Part shown: positions 18,020-31,194 of the stretch, one piece after another
Layout: every line of letters begins with the position of its first letter
Numbering within the stretch: position 1 is the first letter of the stretch
NCBI RefSeq assembly: GCF_001639745.1
Contig: NZ_LTAX01000001.1
Location: 186,001-250,000 of the forward strand
Source of the DNA: Marinomonas gallaica
GTDB taxonomy: Bacteria > Pseudomonadota > Gammaproteobacteria > Pseudomonadales > Marinomonadaceae
Direction of reading: 5' to 3'
Length of the DNA: 64,000 bases
The notes under the pieces: generated by a model
Database searches by the model: none
Told to the model about the DNA's origin: nothing
Seen by the model: the letters and a program-made list of their open reading frames with translations, nothing else
Position numbers and translations under genes: made by a program

Positions 18020-19573
18020 ATGAACATCAACGCCACCTTACCAACGAACGTAACAGGGTGGCGTTTACGCCTCCTGCAGTCCTTCTCGAAACACCCAAAA
18101 AAACAATCAGCCGCCCTATTTTTACTCGGTGCGTTGTCTACACTGAGCTTTGCTCCGTTTTATATTTGGCCTATTTATCTACTTGCGATGAGTTATCTAG
18201 CATTCGCATGGCAAGGCGCGCAAAGTAACAAGCAGTCTTTCGCATTTGGCTTATCGTTTGCGCTTGGGCTATTTGGCACAGGGATATCTTGGGTCTACGT
18301 CAGCATTGCGAATTTTGGCCAAGTAGGCTTGCCCATCGCCATCGGCATTACGTTAGCATTCATCACTGCAGCCTCTTTGTATTGGGGCCTTGCCGGCCTC
18401 GCCTATTTCCAAACCATGAAACGCTTACCCAAGGTCTGGGCGATTCCCGTTTTCGTTTCCATGATTATGGTATTTGAATGGTTGCGCAGCACTCTTTTTA
18501 CAGGCTTTCCATGGCTTTTGCCTGGCTATATTAGTGAGTTGAATTGGTTATTCGAATTATTGCCTGTTGGCGGCATCTGGTTAGTCAGCACGATAGTCGC
18601 TTTAACCGCTGCAGCATTCGCACATACGGTGTTTTTGAAGCAGCACTACCGATTTGCAATATTTACCCTATTCTTATGGGTCATAGCAGGCTATCTAGCG
18701 ATGACGCCGCCTAACTATGTCACGCCAAATGAAAAGCACTCCGTGACATTAGTACAGGGCAATGTGCCACAAGACGAGAAATGGCTAGCGGAAAATTCGG
18801 GGCCGACTCTTACTTACTATCAGCAGGCGACCATCGAAAATATCAATAGCGACATCGTTGTCTGGCCTGAAACTGCGATTACCTATGTTCTCCACCAAGT
18901 TAAACCCTACTTGAAACCTTTTTCAGAAGATCTTGCTAAACAAAATACCACTCTCATAACAGGCGTACCTGTTTGGGATGAGGCTCGTAATGGTTACTTT
19001 AATGGCGTTTGGGCAACAGGCAATGGCTTTGGTCTATACGAAAAGCAAAAATTGGTTCCCTTCGGTGAGTACGTCCCTTTAGCAGAATGGTTTGGGCCAA
19101 TCTTCGACTTATTTGGCATGCCGATGTCACAGTTTCGTAAAGGCCCGGTGAATCAGCCTACACTTCAGGCCGGTGAACTGAGCATTGCCCCGTTTATCTG
19201 TTACGAAGTAGTGTACCCAAGTCTCGTTCGGGCTATGGTACGAGACAGTGACATATTGCTTACCATCAGTAACGATGGCTGGTTCGGGGACTCTATTGGC
19301 CCACTACAACATTTGCAGATCGCTCAATTTAGAGCAAAAGAATCCGGTCGCTACATGATTCGCGCCACCAACACTGGCGTTAGTGCCATCATTGATGAAA
19401 AAGGCCATATCAGCAGTAAATTACCGCAGTTCGTTCGCGCCACAATGACAGGTAACGTTTCGACAATGTCAGGTAATACGCCGTATGTCATGCACGGCAA
19501 TCTCAGCCTTTGGGGATTATTACTGCTGTTATTTATGCTAGCTCTATTACCTTATCGCCGCTCCCAAGCCTAA
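18020..19573 (+). CDS. lnt: Apolipoprotein N-acyltransferase
   Basis: A 517-residue integral membrane enzyme that adds the third acyl chain to lipoproteins (E. coli Lnt is 512). The N-terminal half has about six to seven membrane helices. The periplasmic nitrilase-like domain carries the catalytic triad: Glu in VVWPETAITY (about 281), Lys in EKQKLVPFGEYVP (about 341), and Cys in FICYEVVYP (about 394). SNDGWFGDS and a last membrane helix close the protein. It starts two bases after ybeX. A hairpin with arms CTCCC-AGCC and GGCTGGGAG (19561-19583) overlaps its stop codon but has no T run. Confidence 0.96.
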   Translation: MNINATLPTNVTGWRLRLLQSFSKHPKKQSAALFLLGALSTLSFAPFYIWPIYLLAMSYLAFAWQGAQSNKQSFAFGLSFALGLFGTGISWVYVSIANFGQVGLPIAIGITLAFITAASLYWGLAGLAYFQTMKRLPKVWAIPVFVSMIMVFEWLRSTLFTGFPWLLPGYISELNWLFELLPVGGIWLVSTIVALTAAAFAHTVFLKQHYRFAIFTLFLWVIAGYLAMTPPNYVTPNEKHSVTLVQGNVPQDEKWLAENSGPTLTYYQQATIENINSDIVVWPETAITYVLHQVKPYLKPFSEDLAKQNTTLITGVPVWDEARNGYFNGVWATGNGFGLYEKQKLVPFGEYVPLAEWFGPIFDLFGMPMSQFRKGPVNQPTLQAGELSIAPFICYEVVYPSLVRAMVRDSDILLTISNDGWFGDSIGPLQHLQIAQFRAKESGRYMIRATNTGVSAIIDEKGHISSKLPQFVRATMTGNVSTMSGNTPYVMHGNLSLWGLLLLLFMLALLPYRRSQA

Positions 19574-19601
19574 TGGCTGGGAGCATGCGGATGAACAATG
19601 G

Positions 19602-20009
19602 TCACTCACCTTGGAAATATAAAAGTCCATAGTGACATACGTCACAGGTACTTAACGCACCGCCTTCATGTGCATTCTCATGACCACAGTCCATACATAT
19701 ATAACGTCCTGCACTGGCTTCTTGACCAGCCACAGAACACTGCTCTAATGGCACGGGGTTGTTATTGGCATGATTAATCAACCACAGCAAAGCAATGTCT
19801 TCTTTCTTGTCAAGGTCTCCAACAAGCTCTTCACTTTCATCTTTGACCAAATGCCAATTCGCATCTACCCAAGCTTCTGTGTAGCCCATTTGGTCATGCC
19901 AGTAGGCTTTCATTAATTCAACATCCTCTAGAAACCAATTCTTGGCGCCTGCTAGAGTTTTCTTCGCTTCTTCAACCAAATCTAGGTCTTGATCAGTATC
20001 TTTTTTCAT
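19602..20009 (-). CDS. DUF1451 (YbeL-like) zinc-ribbon protein
   Basis: A 135-residue protein with a helical acidic N-terminal half and a C-terminal zinc ribbon: YICMDCGHENAHEGGALSTC plus DVC, with two CxxC knuckles. The layout resembles E. coli YbeL (DUF1451), which also sits next to leuS, and the position supports the assignment. The N-terminal region is shorter than in YbeL, so similarity over the full length is weak. Function is unknown. It is divergent from leuS with 160 bases between the starts. Confidence 0.72.
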   Translation of the reverse strand: MKKDTDQDLDLVEEAKKTLAGAKNWFLEDVELMKAYWHDQMGYTEAWVDANWHLVKDESEELVGDLDKKEDIALLWLINHANNNPVPLEQCSVAGQEASAGRYICMDCGHENAHEGGALSTCDVCHYGLLYFQGE

Positions 20010-20118
20010 AGATTGTACAACTCCATCGTTATGCGCCTTCTATTGTGCGCCCCATCTATATAAAATAGCGGATATTTCATTTTTATGTTGGCGAAACTCG
20101 CTTCAAAGCGATGTACAG

Positions 20119-20124
20119 TATAAT
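20119..20124 (+). promoter_or_regulatory. Possible -10 element for leuS
   Basis: A perfect TATAAT lies 51 bases before the leuS start. No good -35 is found at 16-18 bases (the best is CTCGCT), so this is only a partial promoter match. The site also lies in the shared region with the divergent DUF1451 gene. Confidence 0.35.
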
Positions 20125-20160
20125 CGTCGCCAAACAAACTTAACGCCTATTACGGGATGA

Positions 20161-22617
<2,457 letters not shown>

Positions 22618-22626
22618 GTGACTCAA

Positions 22627-22653
22627 GGGGTGGCTTAGGCCATCCCTTTTTTT
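22627..22653 (+). terminator. Rho-independent terminator between leuS and lptE
   Basis: An 8-bp GC-rich stem (GGGGTGGC/GCCATCCC, one G-T pair) with a 4-base loop and seven T. It ends 11 bases before the lptE start, so some readthrough or a separate lptE promoter is needed. Confidence 0.88.
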
Positions 22654-22664
22654 ATGGGAATTAT

Positions 22665-23174
22665 ATGTCTTTGCAACTCCGCTCACTTTGGTTCATTCCA
22701 ATACTCGTTGTAACTCTGCTGTTGTCTGCATGTGGTTTTCAACTACGTGGCGAACTTAATGTCCCTGCGCAACTGCAAACCTTAGTTGTATCACTAAGTG
22801 ATCATTCTCAAGACTTCAACCGAGATTTACGTATTGCTTTGGCACAAGCAGGTATCGAGACCATTGATGCCGAACCTAGCGCTAATTTATACGAATTGAA
22901 AGTCAATCCATTGAACACCGAAGACACCGTCATGGCTCGCGCCACAGATAATGACATCACCCAAGTCCAACGAAGAATCAGTGCAACTTACTTCATTCGC
23001 AATGAAACAGGTAAAGCCCTATGGGGTCCTCGTACAGTCAGTACGTCTATCATGTTGAATAACCAAGATGCGGAACAAAGTATTAAGGCCGCTTACAATG
23101 CCGAACAAATGCAACGCGTCAGCAGTCAGCTTGCCGAAGAGCTGGTATACGACTTAAATTACGCGCCGTTCTAA
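22665..23174 (+). CDS. lptE: LPS-assembly lipoprotein LptE
   Basis: A 169-residue lipoprotein, partner of LptD in the outer-membrane lipopolysaccharide translocon. The signal peptide ends in lipobox LSAC with lipid-bearing C23, followed by FQLRGELNVPAQLQTL, typical of LptE (RlpB). The rest is the small alpha/beta fold with low conservation. Context leuS-lptE-holA is diagnostic and the same as in E. coli. The start follows TATGGGAATTAT, a weak ribosome-binding site, directly behind the leuS terminator. Confidence 0.92.
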   Translation: MSLQLRSLWFIPILVVTLLLSACGFQLRGELNVPAQLQTLVVSLSDHSQDFNRDLRIALAQAGIETIDAEPSANLYELKVNPLNTEDTVMARATDNDITQVQRRISATYFIRNETGKALWGPRTVSTSIMLNNQDAEQSIKAAYNAEQMQRVSSQLAEELVYDLNYAPF

Positions 23175-23175
23175 T

Positions 23176-24201
23176 ATGAAAATTCGTCCTGATCAGCTTA
23201 ACCAGTCTTTAGAAAAAGGGCTGCAGCCTATTTATATTGTCTCGGGTGACGAAGTATTACTGTGCCAAGAGGCCTGTGACAGCGTACGCCTGTATGCAAC
23301 ACAACACGGCATAGAAGAGCGCCTAAGATTCGTCGCAGACGCCCAGTTTGACTGGCAAGATGTGATCAATGAAATGCAGGCTTTATCTTTGTTCTCCACA
23401 AGACGTTTGTTTGATATCCAAATTGATAAAATGTCTGAAAAGCACAGCAAAGCGCTTGCTCAAGTTGCTCAACATATGAATCTCGATAATATGGTTCTGC
23501 TGTCATTACCTAAGGTCGACGCCAAAACTCAAAAAACCAAATGGTTTAGCTCACTGGAGCAAGCTGGGACTTTCGTTCAAGTTTGGCCAATTGATGCCAG
23601 CCGATTGCCTACTTGGGTACAGCAACGCGCTAAATCTTTGAACTTACAATTAGACAAAGAAGCGGCTGCCATCCTATGCGAACGCGGTGAAGGTAACTTA
23701 TTAGCACTTTCGCAAGAGCTGGAAAAATTACTCTTGAGCCATGGACCAGGTGCTCAATTATCACAGCAGACCATTGCTGAAAGTGTGGCCGATTCCAGTC
23801 GATATTCCATCTACGATCTCAGTGATCGTTTGTTAACAGGTAAGCTAAAAGAAGCGCTTCACTGCCTTAACCAGCTGCGTGCCGAAGGCGTGGAAGACAG
23901 CATTATGCTTTGGCTTTTTAATCGTGAACTGACCACTTTGGCGCAGCTGGGCCATTTAGCCCAGCAAAAAGGGCTACGTGCTGCCTGTCAACAATTACGC
24001 ATATGGGACAAGAGAGTTCCCATTTATGAAAGCGCAAATCAAAGGCTAGCTCTTAATAGTTTAGCTTACATGCAGCGTTATATTGCGCTGTTAGATCAAA
24101 GCATTAAAGGGCTAGATGGACCGGACATAGAGCTAGGCTTTCGAAATTTAACACTGATGTTTTGCGGCATTAAGCCAGTTGCAACCGAGTTAGACGTCTA
24201 A
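23176..24201 (+). CDS. holA: DNA polymerase III delta subunit
   Basis: A 341-residue delta subunit of the clamp loader, which opens the beta clamp. The N-terminal domain begins KIRPDQLNQSLEKGLQPIYI and VSGDEVLL, as in E. coli HolA (343 residues). The AAA-like middle and the helical C-terminal collar domain follow; no functional P-loop is expected. It begins one base after the lptE stop. In E. coli nadD comes next, but here the next gene is an unrelated FIST chemoreceptor-like gene with its own promoter. Confidence 0.94.
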   Translation: MKIRPDQLNQSLEKGLQPIYIVSGDEVLLCQEACDSVRLYATQHGIEERLRFVADAQFDWQDVINEMQALSLFSTRRLFDIQIDKMSEKHSKALAQVAQHMNLDNMVLLSLPKVDAKTQKTKWFSSLEQAGTFVQVWPIDASRLPTWVQQRAKSLNLQLDKEAAAILCERGEGNLLALSQELEKLLLSHGPGAQLSQQTIAESVADSSRYSIYDLSDRLLTGKLKEALHCLNQLRAEGVEDSIMLWLFNRELTTLAQLGHLAQQKGLRAACQQLRIWDKRVPIYESANQRLALNSLAYMQRYIALLDQSIKGLDGPDIELGFRNLTLMFCGIKPVATELDV

Positions 24202-24220
24202 CCCTCCTTCAGTTATGTCA

Positions 24221-24249
24221 TTGACGTGTATCAAAAAGCCACCTAAATT
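24221..24249 (+). promoter_or_regulatory. Sigma-70-type promoter for the FIST receptor gene
   Basis: TTGACG and TAAATT are separated by exactly 17 bases (24227-24243). The pair lies 78 bases before the start codon. The -35 matches five of six consensus positions and the -10 four of six. Confidence 0.65.
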
Positions 24250-24326
24250 TACATAAACACAATAGGTTTACATTTTAGAGAAGCATACACTGGAGTCAAA
24301 GCAACGCTTATATTAGGAAACAACAC

Positions 24327-26342
24327 ATGGCTTGGTTTAAACGCGAAAGACTCTCTGAACAAGGGCAATCAAAAAGCGAATTTTCTAATGTAATACAGCT
24401 TAACTCAGGACAAATCTCTTCGGAGTCACTGGCTCCTTTGTCTTTTAAGCATGCCGAAACACGTTTGATTCTTGCCTATATATCACCCAATCTGAATTTT
24501 GAATCCACCGTCAATAAAATCAAAAGTTGCGCGCCATTCTGTTCAAAAATCATCGGTATCATGACCGCTGGTGAATTGAACAGTGGTCAAAGTAATATGT
24601 ATCAGCAAGCAAATGGCCAGTGGGATAATATTGTATTACAAAGCTTTAGTAGCGACCTTTTTGACGAAGTAAACATTCAGTCTATTCCTCTGCACTGTGA
24701 TGACTTACGCTCAGGTGAGATTAGACTGTCCAAAAAACAACGTATTAAAGCGATTGAGAAGGAGTTCAATCAAGTAAAGCTGCCCTTCCCTGTCCACTTC
24801 AACGATACCATCGCTCTTACCTTTATCGACGGCTTATCATCTTCAGAAAACTTTTTCATGCAAGCTATGTACGCCACTGGCGAGTTTCCTTGCCATTTCT
24901 TAGGTGGCTCTGCTGGAGGGAAGCTCGACTTTCAACAAGCATTAGTTCATGACGGTAAGAAAGTCGCGCACAACTGTGCTGTGGTCGCCTTTGTTAAAAT
25001 GAAAACAGATACTCGATTTGGAATTCTTAAAACTCATAATTTCGAGTCGACTAATGAATCGTTTGTCATTGCTGAAGCCGATGCGATGCGACGTAATGTC
25101 AGCAGTGTTATTTCTAAAAAAACAGGCAAAGTGATCAATATCATTGATCACTTGTGTCACTACTTTCACTGCCAGCCTTCGGACTTAGAAAGCAAGCTAA
25201 CGGGACACACTTTTGCAGTCAACATTCGCAATGAGCTATTTATTCGCTCAGTGGCTGCAATAGACACCAGTGCAGGACTGATTCACTTCTTCTGTGACCT
25301 CGATTTTGGTGACGAGCTCGTCTTAGTGAAAGCAAAAGATTTCGCTGGCAGTACCGAACGCGCATTTCAAAACTTTATGCAAGATAAGCCATCCAAGCCT
25401 GTGGCCATGATTGCCAATGACTGTATTTTGCGTCGTCTTAACAACCCAAACGATCTCAACAAAGTCACCAGTTTCAAAGACATTAAAGCCGCTGGTTACT
25501 CAACTTTTGGGGAGATTCTAGGCATACACATGAACCAAACCCTTACAGGGTTGTTCTTTTTTAAAGTCAATCAAGGGGATCGCTTTAAAGATTACTTTGT
25601 TGATAAATTCCCAGTGCACTATGCGAATTTTCGTGAATACTTCCTATTAACCCAGCTTAATAGCAGCCAACAGCTGAATAAACTTCAAGAGAACCTTATT
25701 CATCACTTATCTGAATACCGTCCGCTATTACAAGAAGTAACGGCCAGTTTTGAGCGGGTGACAAACTATTCAAGTTCGACACAAAATGTCGTAACTGACG
25801 TAACCTCTGAATTCTCACAGTTTAGCCAAGCCATCCAAGCACAAGAGAAAGACCGAACTGAAATGGTCTCTAATGTAAAAGAATTAAAAGAAAACGCTGA
25901 ACGTGTTCTGAGTATTTTAAAAGTCATTTCGGGTATTGCTGACCAAACTAACTTACTTGCTCTCAATGCTGCAATTGAAGCCGCACGAGCAGGTGAAGCT
26001 GGTCGAGGCTTTGCCGTTGTCGCAGATGAAGTTCGTCAGTTGTCACAAAACACGCAAAAAAGCTTAGACCAAACCGGCGAAACGATTCATGCAGTGGACA
26101 GCTCAGTTGGCTCTATTGAGCTTAGCATAGACAAAATTGATTCATTTATGGGTAAATTACTAGAAAGTACGACAACTCTTTCGAATCAAATCAGTAGCCT
26201 GAGTGAAATGTCTGAAATGGCTACTCAAGATGTACAAAGCAGCATTTCTTCTATTGAAGGGATGAATCATCGCGTCGAAGAGATCGATAACGAGGTAGAA
26301 ATGATTGAACGCTTAAAAACCAGCAACAAGCTCAATATCTAA
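24327..26342 (+). CDS. FIST-domain methyl-accepting chemotaxis-like protein (soluble)
   Basis: A 671-residue protein with no membrane segments. The FIST sensor (N and C parts) covers about 40-390, with [14 protein letters not shown] and [12 protein letters not shown] as landmarks. A methyl-accepting signalling region follows (about 440-671), with the receptor hairpin tip [18 protein letters not shown] and [23 protein letters not shown] domains are thought to bind small ligands such as amino acids; the ligand here is unknown. The intact tip suggests it contacts CheA and CheW from the cytoplasm. No cheA, cheW, cheR or cheB is adjacent. It has a good promoter and a terminator, so it is monocistronic. 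Confidence 0.92.
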   Translation: MAWFKRERLSEQGQSKSEFSNVIQLNSGQISSESLAPLSFKHAETRLILAYISPNLNFESTVNKIKSCAPFCSKIIGIMTAGELNSGQSNMYQQANGQWDNIVLQSFSSDLFDEVNIQSIPLHCDDLRSGEIRLSKKQRIKAIEKEFNQVKLPFPVHFNDTIALTFIDGLSSSENFFMQAMYATGEFPCHFLGGSAGGKLDFQQALVHDGKKVAHNCAVVAFVKMKTDTRFGILKTHNFESTNESFVIAEADAMRRNVSSVISKKTGKVINIIDHLCHYFHCQPSDLESKLTGHTFAVNIRNELFIRSVAAIDTSAGLIHFFCDLDFGDELVLVKAKDFAGSTERAFQNFMQDKPSKPVAMIANDCILRRLNNPNDLNKVTSFKDIKAAGYSTFGEILGIHMNQTLTGLFFFKVNQGDRFKDYFVDKFPVHYANFREYFLLTQLNSSQQLNKLQENLIHHLSEYRPLLQEVTASFERVTNYSSSTQNVVTDVTSEFSQFSQAIQAQEKDRTEMVSNVKELKENAERVLSILKVISGIADQTNLLALNAAIEAARAGEAGRGFAVVADEVRQLSQNTQKSLDQTGETIHAVDSSVGSIELSIDKIDSFMGKLLESTTTLSNQISSLSEMSEMATQDVQSSISSIEGMNHRVEEIDNEVEMIERLKTSNKLNI

Positions 26343-26371
26343 CCTTTCAATGCATTTTATACACTATTCGC

Positions 26372-26399
26372 AAGGGCTATCAATAGATAGCCCTTTTTT
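26372..26399 (+). terminator. Rho-independent terminator after the FIST receptor gene
   Basis: A 10-bp perfect stem (AAGGGCTATC/GATAGCCCTT) with an AATA loop and a T run. It lies between convergent genes; the A-rich start gives a weaker T run on the minus strand for spoVR. Confidence 0.9.
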
Positions 26400-26414
26400 G
26401 CGCCCTATGACTGA

Positions 26415-27944
26415 CTAAGAGTGAGTTTCTTCAGAGTTAATTTGACTGGTGTAGGTTTGTTCTAGCTGATCGCCATCCCAAGATTCTAGTCGCACATCAA
26501 ACCCCCATAAACGTTTGAAATGCTTCACAACTTCAATCGTATCCTCATTAAGCGGACGACTATGGTCCATCGTATGTTTAAGCACTAAGCTCCGATCACC
26601 ATAGATATTGACTCTCTGCACTTGAATATTTGGTTCTCGATGACTGAGGTTGTATTGCTGTGCCAGACGCTGGCGTAACCCTTGATAGCCACTACTGTTA
26701 TGAATCTCTTTCACCTCAACGTAGGTATCTAAGACATCATTTTCTACGCCAAAGAAACGAAAGTCCCGCATCACTTTAGGGGACAAGAACTGCAAAATAA
26801 AGCTCTCATCTTTGAAGTTTCGCATAGCGAAATCCAACACCTCAACCCATGGTTTACCAACAATATCTGGAAACCATTCCCGATCTTCATCGGTAGGGTT
26901 TTCACACATACGCTTAATATCCGTGTAAATCGCAAAACCAAGCGCGTATGGGTTAATGCCTGAATAGTAAGGTGAATCAAAGCTCGGCTGACTCACGACA
27001 TTCGTATGGGATTGCAGGAACTCTAAAATAAAGCCCTCTTCAACTTTCCCCCGGTTATACAATTCATTCATGAGTGTGTAATGCCAAAACGAAGCCCAGC
27101 CCTCATTCATAACTTGAGTTTGCCTTTGAGGATAAAAGTATTGTGCCATTTTACGCACAATACGAATGATTTCACGCTGCCAAGGTTTTAGTAATGGTGC
27201 ATTTTTTTCAAGAAAATACAGCAAATTTTCTTGAGGCTCACTGGGGAAGACAAACTCATTTTTGCTCTGCTGCTCCGCTTTATCCATGATAGGAATGGTT
27301 CGCCACAGATCATTGACCTGCTGCTGAAGAATCTTTTCTCGCTCATCCTGACGGGCTTTTTCTTCAATCATAGAAATTGGAACAGGACGTTTATAACGGT
27401 CGACACCAAAGTTCATCAGCGCATGACATGAATCTAACGTTAACTCAACTTCTTCAATGCCATACTTCTCTTCGCACTCTAAAATGTATTTTTTAGCGAA
27501 CACTAGATAATCAATAATGGCGGTTGCATCGGTCCATGTTTGAAATAAGTAATTGCCTTTAAAAAATGAGTTGTGACCATAGCAAGCATGGGCGATGACT
27601 AAGGCCTGCATCATCATATTGTTCTCTTCCATAAGATAGGCAATACAGGGAGAGGAGTTAATAACAATCTCATAGGCCAATCCCATACGGCCACGCTTAT
27701 AGTTTTGTTCGGTTTCTAAAAATTGCTTACCGTAGGACCAATGATGGTATCCGAGTGGCATACCTACCGATGCATAGGCATCCATCATTTGTTCAGAACT
27801 GATGATTTCGATTTGATTCGGATACGTATCCAGACCAAAATCAGCCGCGATTTTGCTAATTTCTTCGTCGTACTTCTGAATTAATTCAAACGACCAATCA
27901 GGCCCTTGAGACAGAAGGTCGGACTCTTTATTGGTTCGACTCAT
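26415..27944 (-). CDS. spoVR: SpoVR family protein
   Basis: A 509-residue SpoVR-family protein (E. coli YcgB is 510). The ATG at 27944 follows AAAGGAGGCAAC, a near-perfect ribosome-binding site; the open frame to 27989 is unconserved. Landmarks include [38 protein letters not shown] and [12 protein letters not shown]. The family is named for a Bacillus sporulation factor but is common in non-sporulating proteobacteria; its biochemical role is unknown. It overlaps the yeaH 3' end by 17 bases and is the last gene of the prkA-yeaH-spoVR operon. Confidence 0.95.
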   Translation of the reverse strand: MSRTNKESDLLSQGPDWSFELIQKYDEEISKIAADFGLDTYPNQIEIISSEQMMDAYASVGMPLGYHHWSYGKQFLETEQNYKRGRMGLAYEIVINSSPCIAYLMEENNMMMQALVIAHACYGHNSFFKGNYLFQTWTDATAIIDYLVFAKKYILECEEKYGIEEVELTLDSCHALMNFGVDRYKRPVPISMIEEKARQDEREKILQQQVNDLWRTIPIMDKAEQQSKNEFVFPSEPQENLLYFLEKNAPLLKPWQREIIRIVRKMAQYFYPQRQTQVMNEGWASFWHYTLMNELYNRGKVEEGFILEFLQSHTNVVSQPSFDSPYYSGINPYALGFAIYTDIKRMCENPTDEDREWFPDIVGKPWVEVLDFAMRNFKDESFILQFLSPKVMRDFRFFGVENDVLDTYVEVKEIHNSSGYQGLRQRLAQQYNLSHREPNIQVQRVNIYGDRSLVLKHTMDHSRPLNEDTIEVVKHFKRLWGFDVRLESWDGDQLEQTYTSQINSEETHS

Positions 27945-29223
27945 GTTGCCTCCTTTGGAAGAGATCTCGGAATACAGGGTAAATATCACCTACCTCTACT
28001 ATATTTCGCATAGCAAAGCTTTTAGGATGATTCGCTTGTACTTGCTCATAGGAATGCCACAAGCTTTGATGTTCTCTTGGTGTGATCTCGATATAGGTAA
28101 AATACTGCACTAGATCCACAATGTTCTCTTCCATGATTTTTCGACAAATGCGTGAGTCGTCGTCCCAGTTATCGCCGTCGGAAGCTTGCGCCGCGTAAAT
28201 ATTCCATTGCTCAGGCGAATAGCGATCTTTGACAATTTTTTCCATCAGCTTCAATGCACTGGAAACGATGGTGCCGCCGGTTTCCCGAGAATAGAAAAAC
28301 TCTTCTTCCGATACCTCTTTAGCACTGGTGTGATGCCGTATAAATACCACATCAATTTTTTCATAATTTCGTGTTAGGAACAGATACAGCAGGATAAAGA
28401 ATCGCTTGGCGACATTTTTGGTTTCTTGCGTCATGGAACCTGAAACATCCATGATACAAAACATCACGGCTTTAGTACTAGGAAGAGGCTCTTTGACATG
28501 ATGGTTATAGCGCAAGTCGTAAGTGTCTAAAAAAGGTGTTCGCTCAATTTTTTGTTTCAATAATGCAATCTGCTCATCTAGCCATTCAAGCTTGGCTTTT
28601 TCTTCTGGCGCGGTATCACTCGCTAAGGCTAAGATGGCATCACGCTCGGCCTCCACTTCGGCTAACTTCTTACGTGAACCACTACTCATGACCATACGGC
28701 GAGCATATGCATTACGCATTGAGCGCACTATGTTTAGTTTTGAGGGCGTCCCTTCAGACACCACGCCAGCATGCTTTAGGCTAAATTCTTTAATTTCTTT
28801 GAGGTTCTTACGTACCAAATTTGGTAATGCCAAATCTTCAAACACAAAGTTGAGAAACTCTTCTTGAGAGATTTGAAAAACGAAATCGTCTTCCCCCTCA
28901 CCTTGATTCGATGCATCACCTTGACCAGAGCCCTGACCGCCGCCGCCCTCTGGTTTCGGTATACGATCCCCGGAAGAAAATTCTTTATTACCAGGATGGA
29001 CTATAGACCCAATTCCCCCTTCACCATGACCAAAGTGAGGCTCATGAATGTCACGCTTAGGGATCGTGATTTGTTCACCACGATCTAAGTCTTGTATGCT
29101 GCGCTGATTTACCGCTTCCTCCACTGCTTTACGAATATGTTCGCGATAACGGCGCAAAAAGCGTTGACGGTTGACGCTACTCTTGTGCTTCCCATTTAGG
29201 CGGCGGTCAATTATGTAAGACAT
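27928..29223 (-). CDS. yeaH: YeaH/DUF444 protein with von Willebrand A-like domain
   Basis: A 431-residue DUF444 protein. The basic N-terminal third ([20 protein letters not shown]) leads to a glycine-rich linker, then a C-terminal vWA-like domain with the MIDAS motif DVSGSM, followed by [11 protein letters not shown] and a conserved SDGDN. The start follows AGAGGAGG. In E. coli yeaH is co-transcribed with the kinase gene yeaG and both respond to stress and nitrogen starvation. Here it lies 48 bases after prkA and overlaps spoVR, making a three-gene unit. Confidence 0.95.
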   Translation of the reverse strand: MSYIIDRRLNGKHKSSVNRQRFLRRYREHIRKAVEEAVNQRSIQDLDRGEQITIPKRDIHEPHFGHGEGGIGSIVHPGNKEFSSGDRIPKPEGGGGQGSGQGDASNQGEGEDDFVFQISQEEFLNFVFEDLALPNLVRKNLKEIKEFSLKHAGVVSEGTPSKLNIVRSMRNAYARRMVMSSGSRKKLAEVEAERDAILALASDTAPEEKAKLEWLDEQIALLKQKIERTPFLDTYDLRYNHHVKEPLPSTKAVMFCIMDVSGSMTQETKNVAKRFFILLYLFLTRNYEKIDVVFIRHHTSAKEVSEEEFFYSRETGGTIVSSALKLMEKIVKDRYSPEQWNIYAAQASDGDNWDDDSRICRKIMEENIVDLVQYFTYIEITPREHQSLWHSYEQVQANHPKSFAMRNIVEVGDIYPVFRDLFQRRQHESNQ

Positions 29224-29271
29224 GCTCGCACCTCCTCTGACAATCTAGTTTAGGTAACAACTCAATTCTAC

Positions 29272-31194
29272 CTACTGAGATTTGCGCACACGTAGATACC
29301 ATTCAGACAATAAACGCACTTGTTTTTCAGTGTAGCCACGCTCAACCATTCGTTTCACAAATTCGTTATGCTTACGCTGATCCTCTGTGGAAGACTTGGC
29401 ATTGAAAGAAATCACTGGTAACAAATCTTCTGTGTTAGAGAACATCTTACGCTCTATCACGACACGTAGTTTTTCATAGCTCAGCCAACTAGGGTTTTGG
29501 CCGCTATTATTAGCCCGTGCGCGTAGGACAAAGTTCACCACTTCATTCCGGAAGTCTTTTGGATTACTGATGCCGGCTGGTTTCTCGATCTTCTCCAGTT
29601 CATCGTTAATTGCTGAACGGTCTAAGATATCGCCCGTTTCTGGATCACGATATTCCTGATCTTGAATCCAAAAATCAGCATACGTCACATAACGATCAAA
29701 AATATTTTGGCCGTACTCTGAATAAGATTCTAAGTATGCGGTTTGAATTTCCTTACCTATAAACTCTACATAACGCGGTGCGATGAATTCTTTTAGTGCC
29801 CGTAAATATCGATCATGACGCTCTTGATCAAACTGCTCTTGTTCAATCTGCTGCTCTAACACGTACATTAAATGTACTGGGTTAGCCGCAACCTCTGTTG
29901 GATCGAAGTTGAACACTCGAGATAGAATCTTAAAAGCAAAACGTGTCGATAAACCGTCCATACCTTCGTTCACACCCGCTGCATCTTTATACTCTTGAAG
30001 TGATTTAGCTTTAGGATCAACGTCTTTGAGTGATTCCCCGTCATAAATACGCATTTTGGAGAAAATACTGGAATTTTCAGGCTCTTTAACACGAGACAAT
30101 ACTGAAAACTGAGCCAGCATTTTTAAGGTATCCGGCGCACACGGAGCATGATTTAAAGAAGAGTGTTCAAGTAGTTTCTGATAGATACTCATCTCTTCAG
30201 TAACACGTAAACAATAAGGCACTTTGACGGTGTAAACACGGTCAATGAAGGCTTCGTTGGTTTTGTTATTCTTAAACGCTTGCCACTCTGACTCATTCGA
30301 GTGAGCTAAGATAATACCGTCAAAAGGAATTCCCCCAAGCCCCTCAGTACCGTTGTAATTACCTTCTTGAGTCGCAGTCAATAGTGGATGCAAGACCTTA
30401 ATTGGCGCTTTGAACATCTCCACAAATTCCATAATGCCGCGGTTACCACGGCATAGACCGCCGGAATAGCTGTACGCATCGGCATCATTTTGTTCAAAGA
30501 ATTCCAGTTTACGAATATCGACTTTACCGACCAGCGCTGAGATATCTTGGTTGTTCTCATCACCTGGTTCTGTCTTAGAAATAGCAATTTGTTTGATTGC
30601 TGAAGGATAGATTTTTACAACCCTAAACTTCTGTATGTCACCGTTAAACTCCCTTAGACGTTTCGCCGCCCAAGGGGACATGGCACTTTTCAAATAACGA
30701 TTCGGGATACCATATTCTTCTCGCAAGATTTCACCGTCTTCGTTCACATCAAACAGTGACAGAGGTGATTCAAAAACAGGGGAGTCTTTAATGGCGTAAA
30801 ATGGCACAGATTGCATCAGCTCTTTTAGCTTTTCAGCTAAAGAAGATTTACCACCACCCACAGGTCCTAATAAGTACAGCACTTGCTTGGATTCCTCTAA
30901 TCCCTGCGCCGCATGCGTTAAAAACGCGACAATTTTTTCAATTGAATCTTCCATGCCATAGAAGTGTTCAAATGTTGGATAGCGTTTAATCAACTTATTA
31001 GAAAAGATGCGACTGCTTCTGGAATCTTTTGATGTATCGATAACTTCAGGGTCACCAATAGCCATCAAAAGACGCTCTGGAGCGGATGCATACGCAGCAG
31101 GGTTGTCTTTGCATAAGGTTAAGTACTCGTCGAGTGACAGTTCTTCTTCTTTTTGAGCATCAAAACGAGATTGGACATGATCAAAAATACTCAT
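29272..31194 (-). CDS. prkA: PrkA/YeaG family serine protein kinase
   Basis: A 640-residue PrkA-family protein (E. coli YeaG is 644). The N-terminal AAA domain carries Walker A GPVGGGKSSLAEKL (about 107-120) and IILAHSNESEW. The C-terminal PrkA domain resembles an eukaryotic-type kinase remnant. Family members phosphorylate protein substrates in vitro and support survival in stress. The ATG at 31194 follows AAGGGGATC. First gene of the operon; its upstream region is the 550-base stretch shared with the divergent cyclic-nucleotide-binding gene. Confidence 0.96.
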   Translation of the reverse strand: MSIFDHVQSRFDAQKEEELSLDEYLTLCKDNPAAYASAPERLLMAIGDPEVIDTSKDSRSSRIFSNKLIKRYPTFEHFYGMEDSIEKIVAFLTHAAQGLEESKQVLYLLGPVGGGKSSLAEKLKELMQSVPFYAIKDSPVFESPLSLFDVNEDGEILREEYGIPNRYLKSAMSPWAAKRLREFNGDIQKFRVVKIYPSAIKQIAISKTEPGDENNQDISALVGKVDIRKLEFFEQNDADAYSYSGGLCRGNRGIMEFVEMFKAPIKVLHPLLTATQEGNYNGTEGLGGIPFDGIILAHSNESEWQAFKNNKTNEAFIDRVYTVKVPYCLRVTEEMSIYQKLLEHSSLNHAPCAPDTLKMLAQFSVLSRVKEPENSSIFSKMRIYDGESLKDVDPKAKSLQEYKDAAGVNEGMDGLSTRFAFKILSRVFNFDPTEVAANPVHLMYVLEQQIEQEQFDQERHDRYLRALKEFIAPRYVEFIGKEIQTAYLESYSEYGQNIFDRYVTYADFWIQDQEYRDPETGDILDRSAINDELEKIEKPAGISNPKDFRNEVVNFVLRARANNSGQNPSWLSYEKLRVVIERKMFSNTEDLLPVISFNAKSSTEDQRKHNEFVKRMVERGYTEKQVRLLSEWYLRVRKSQ

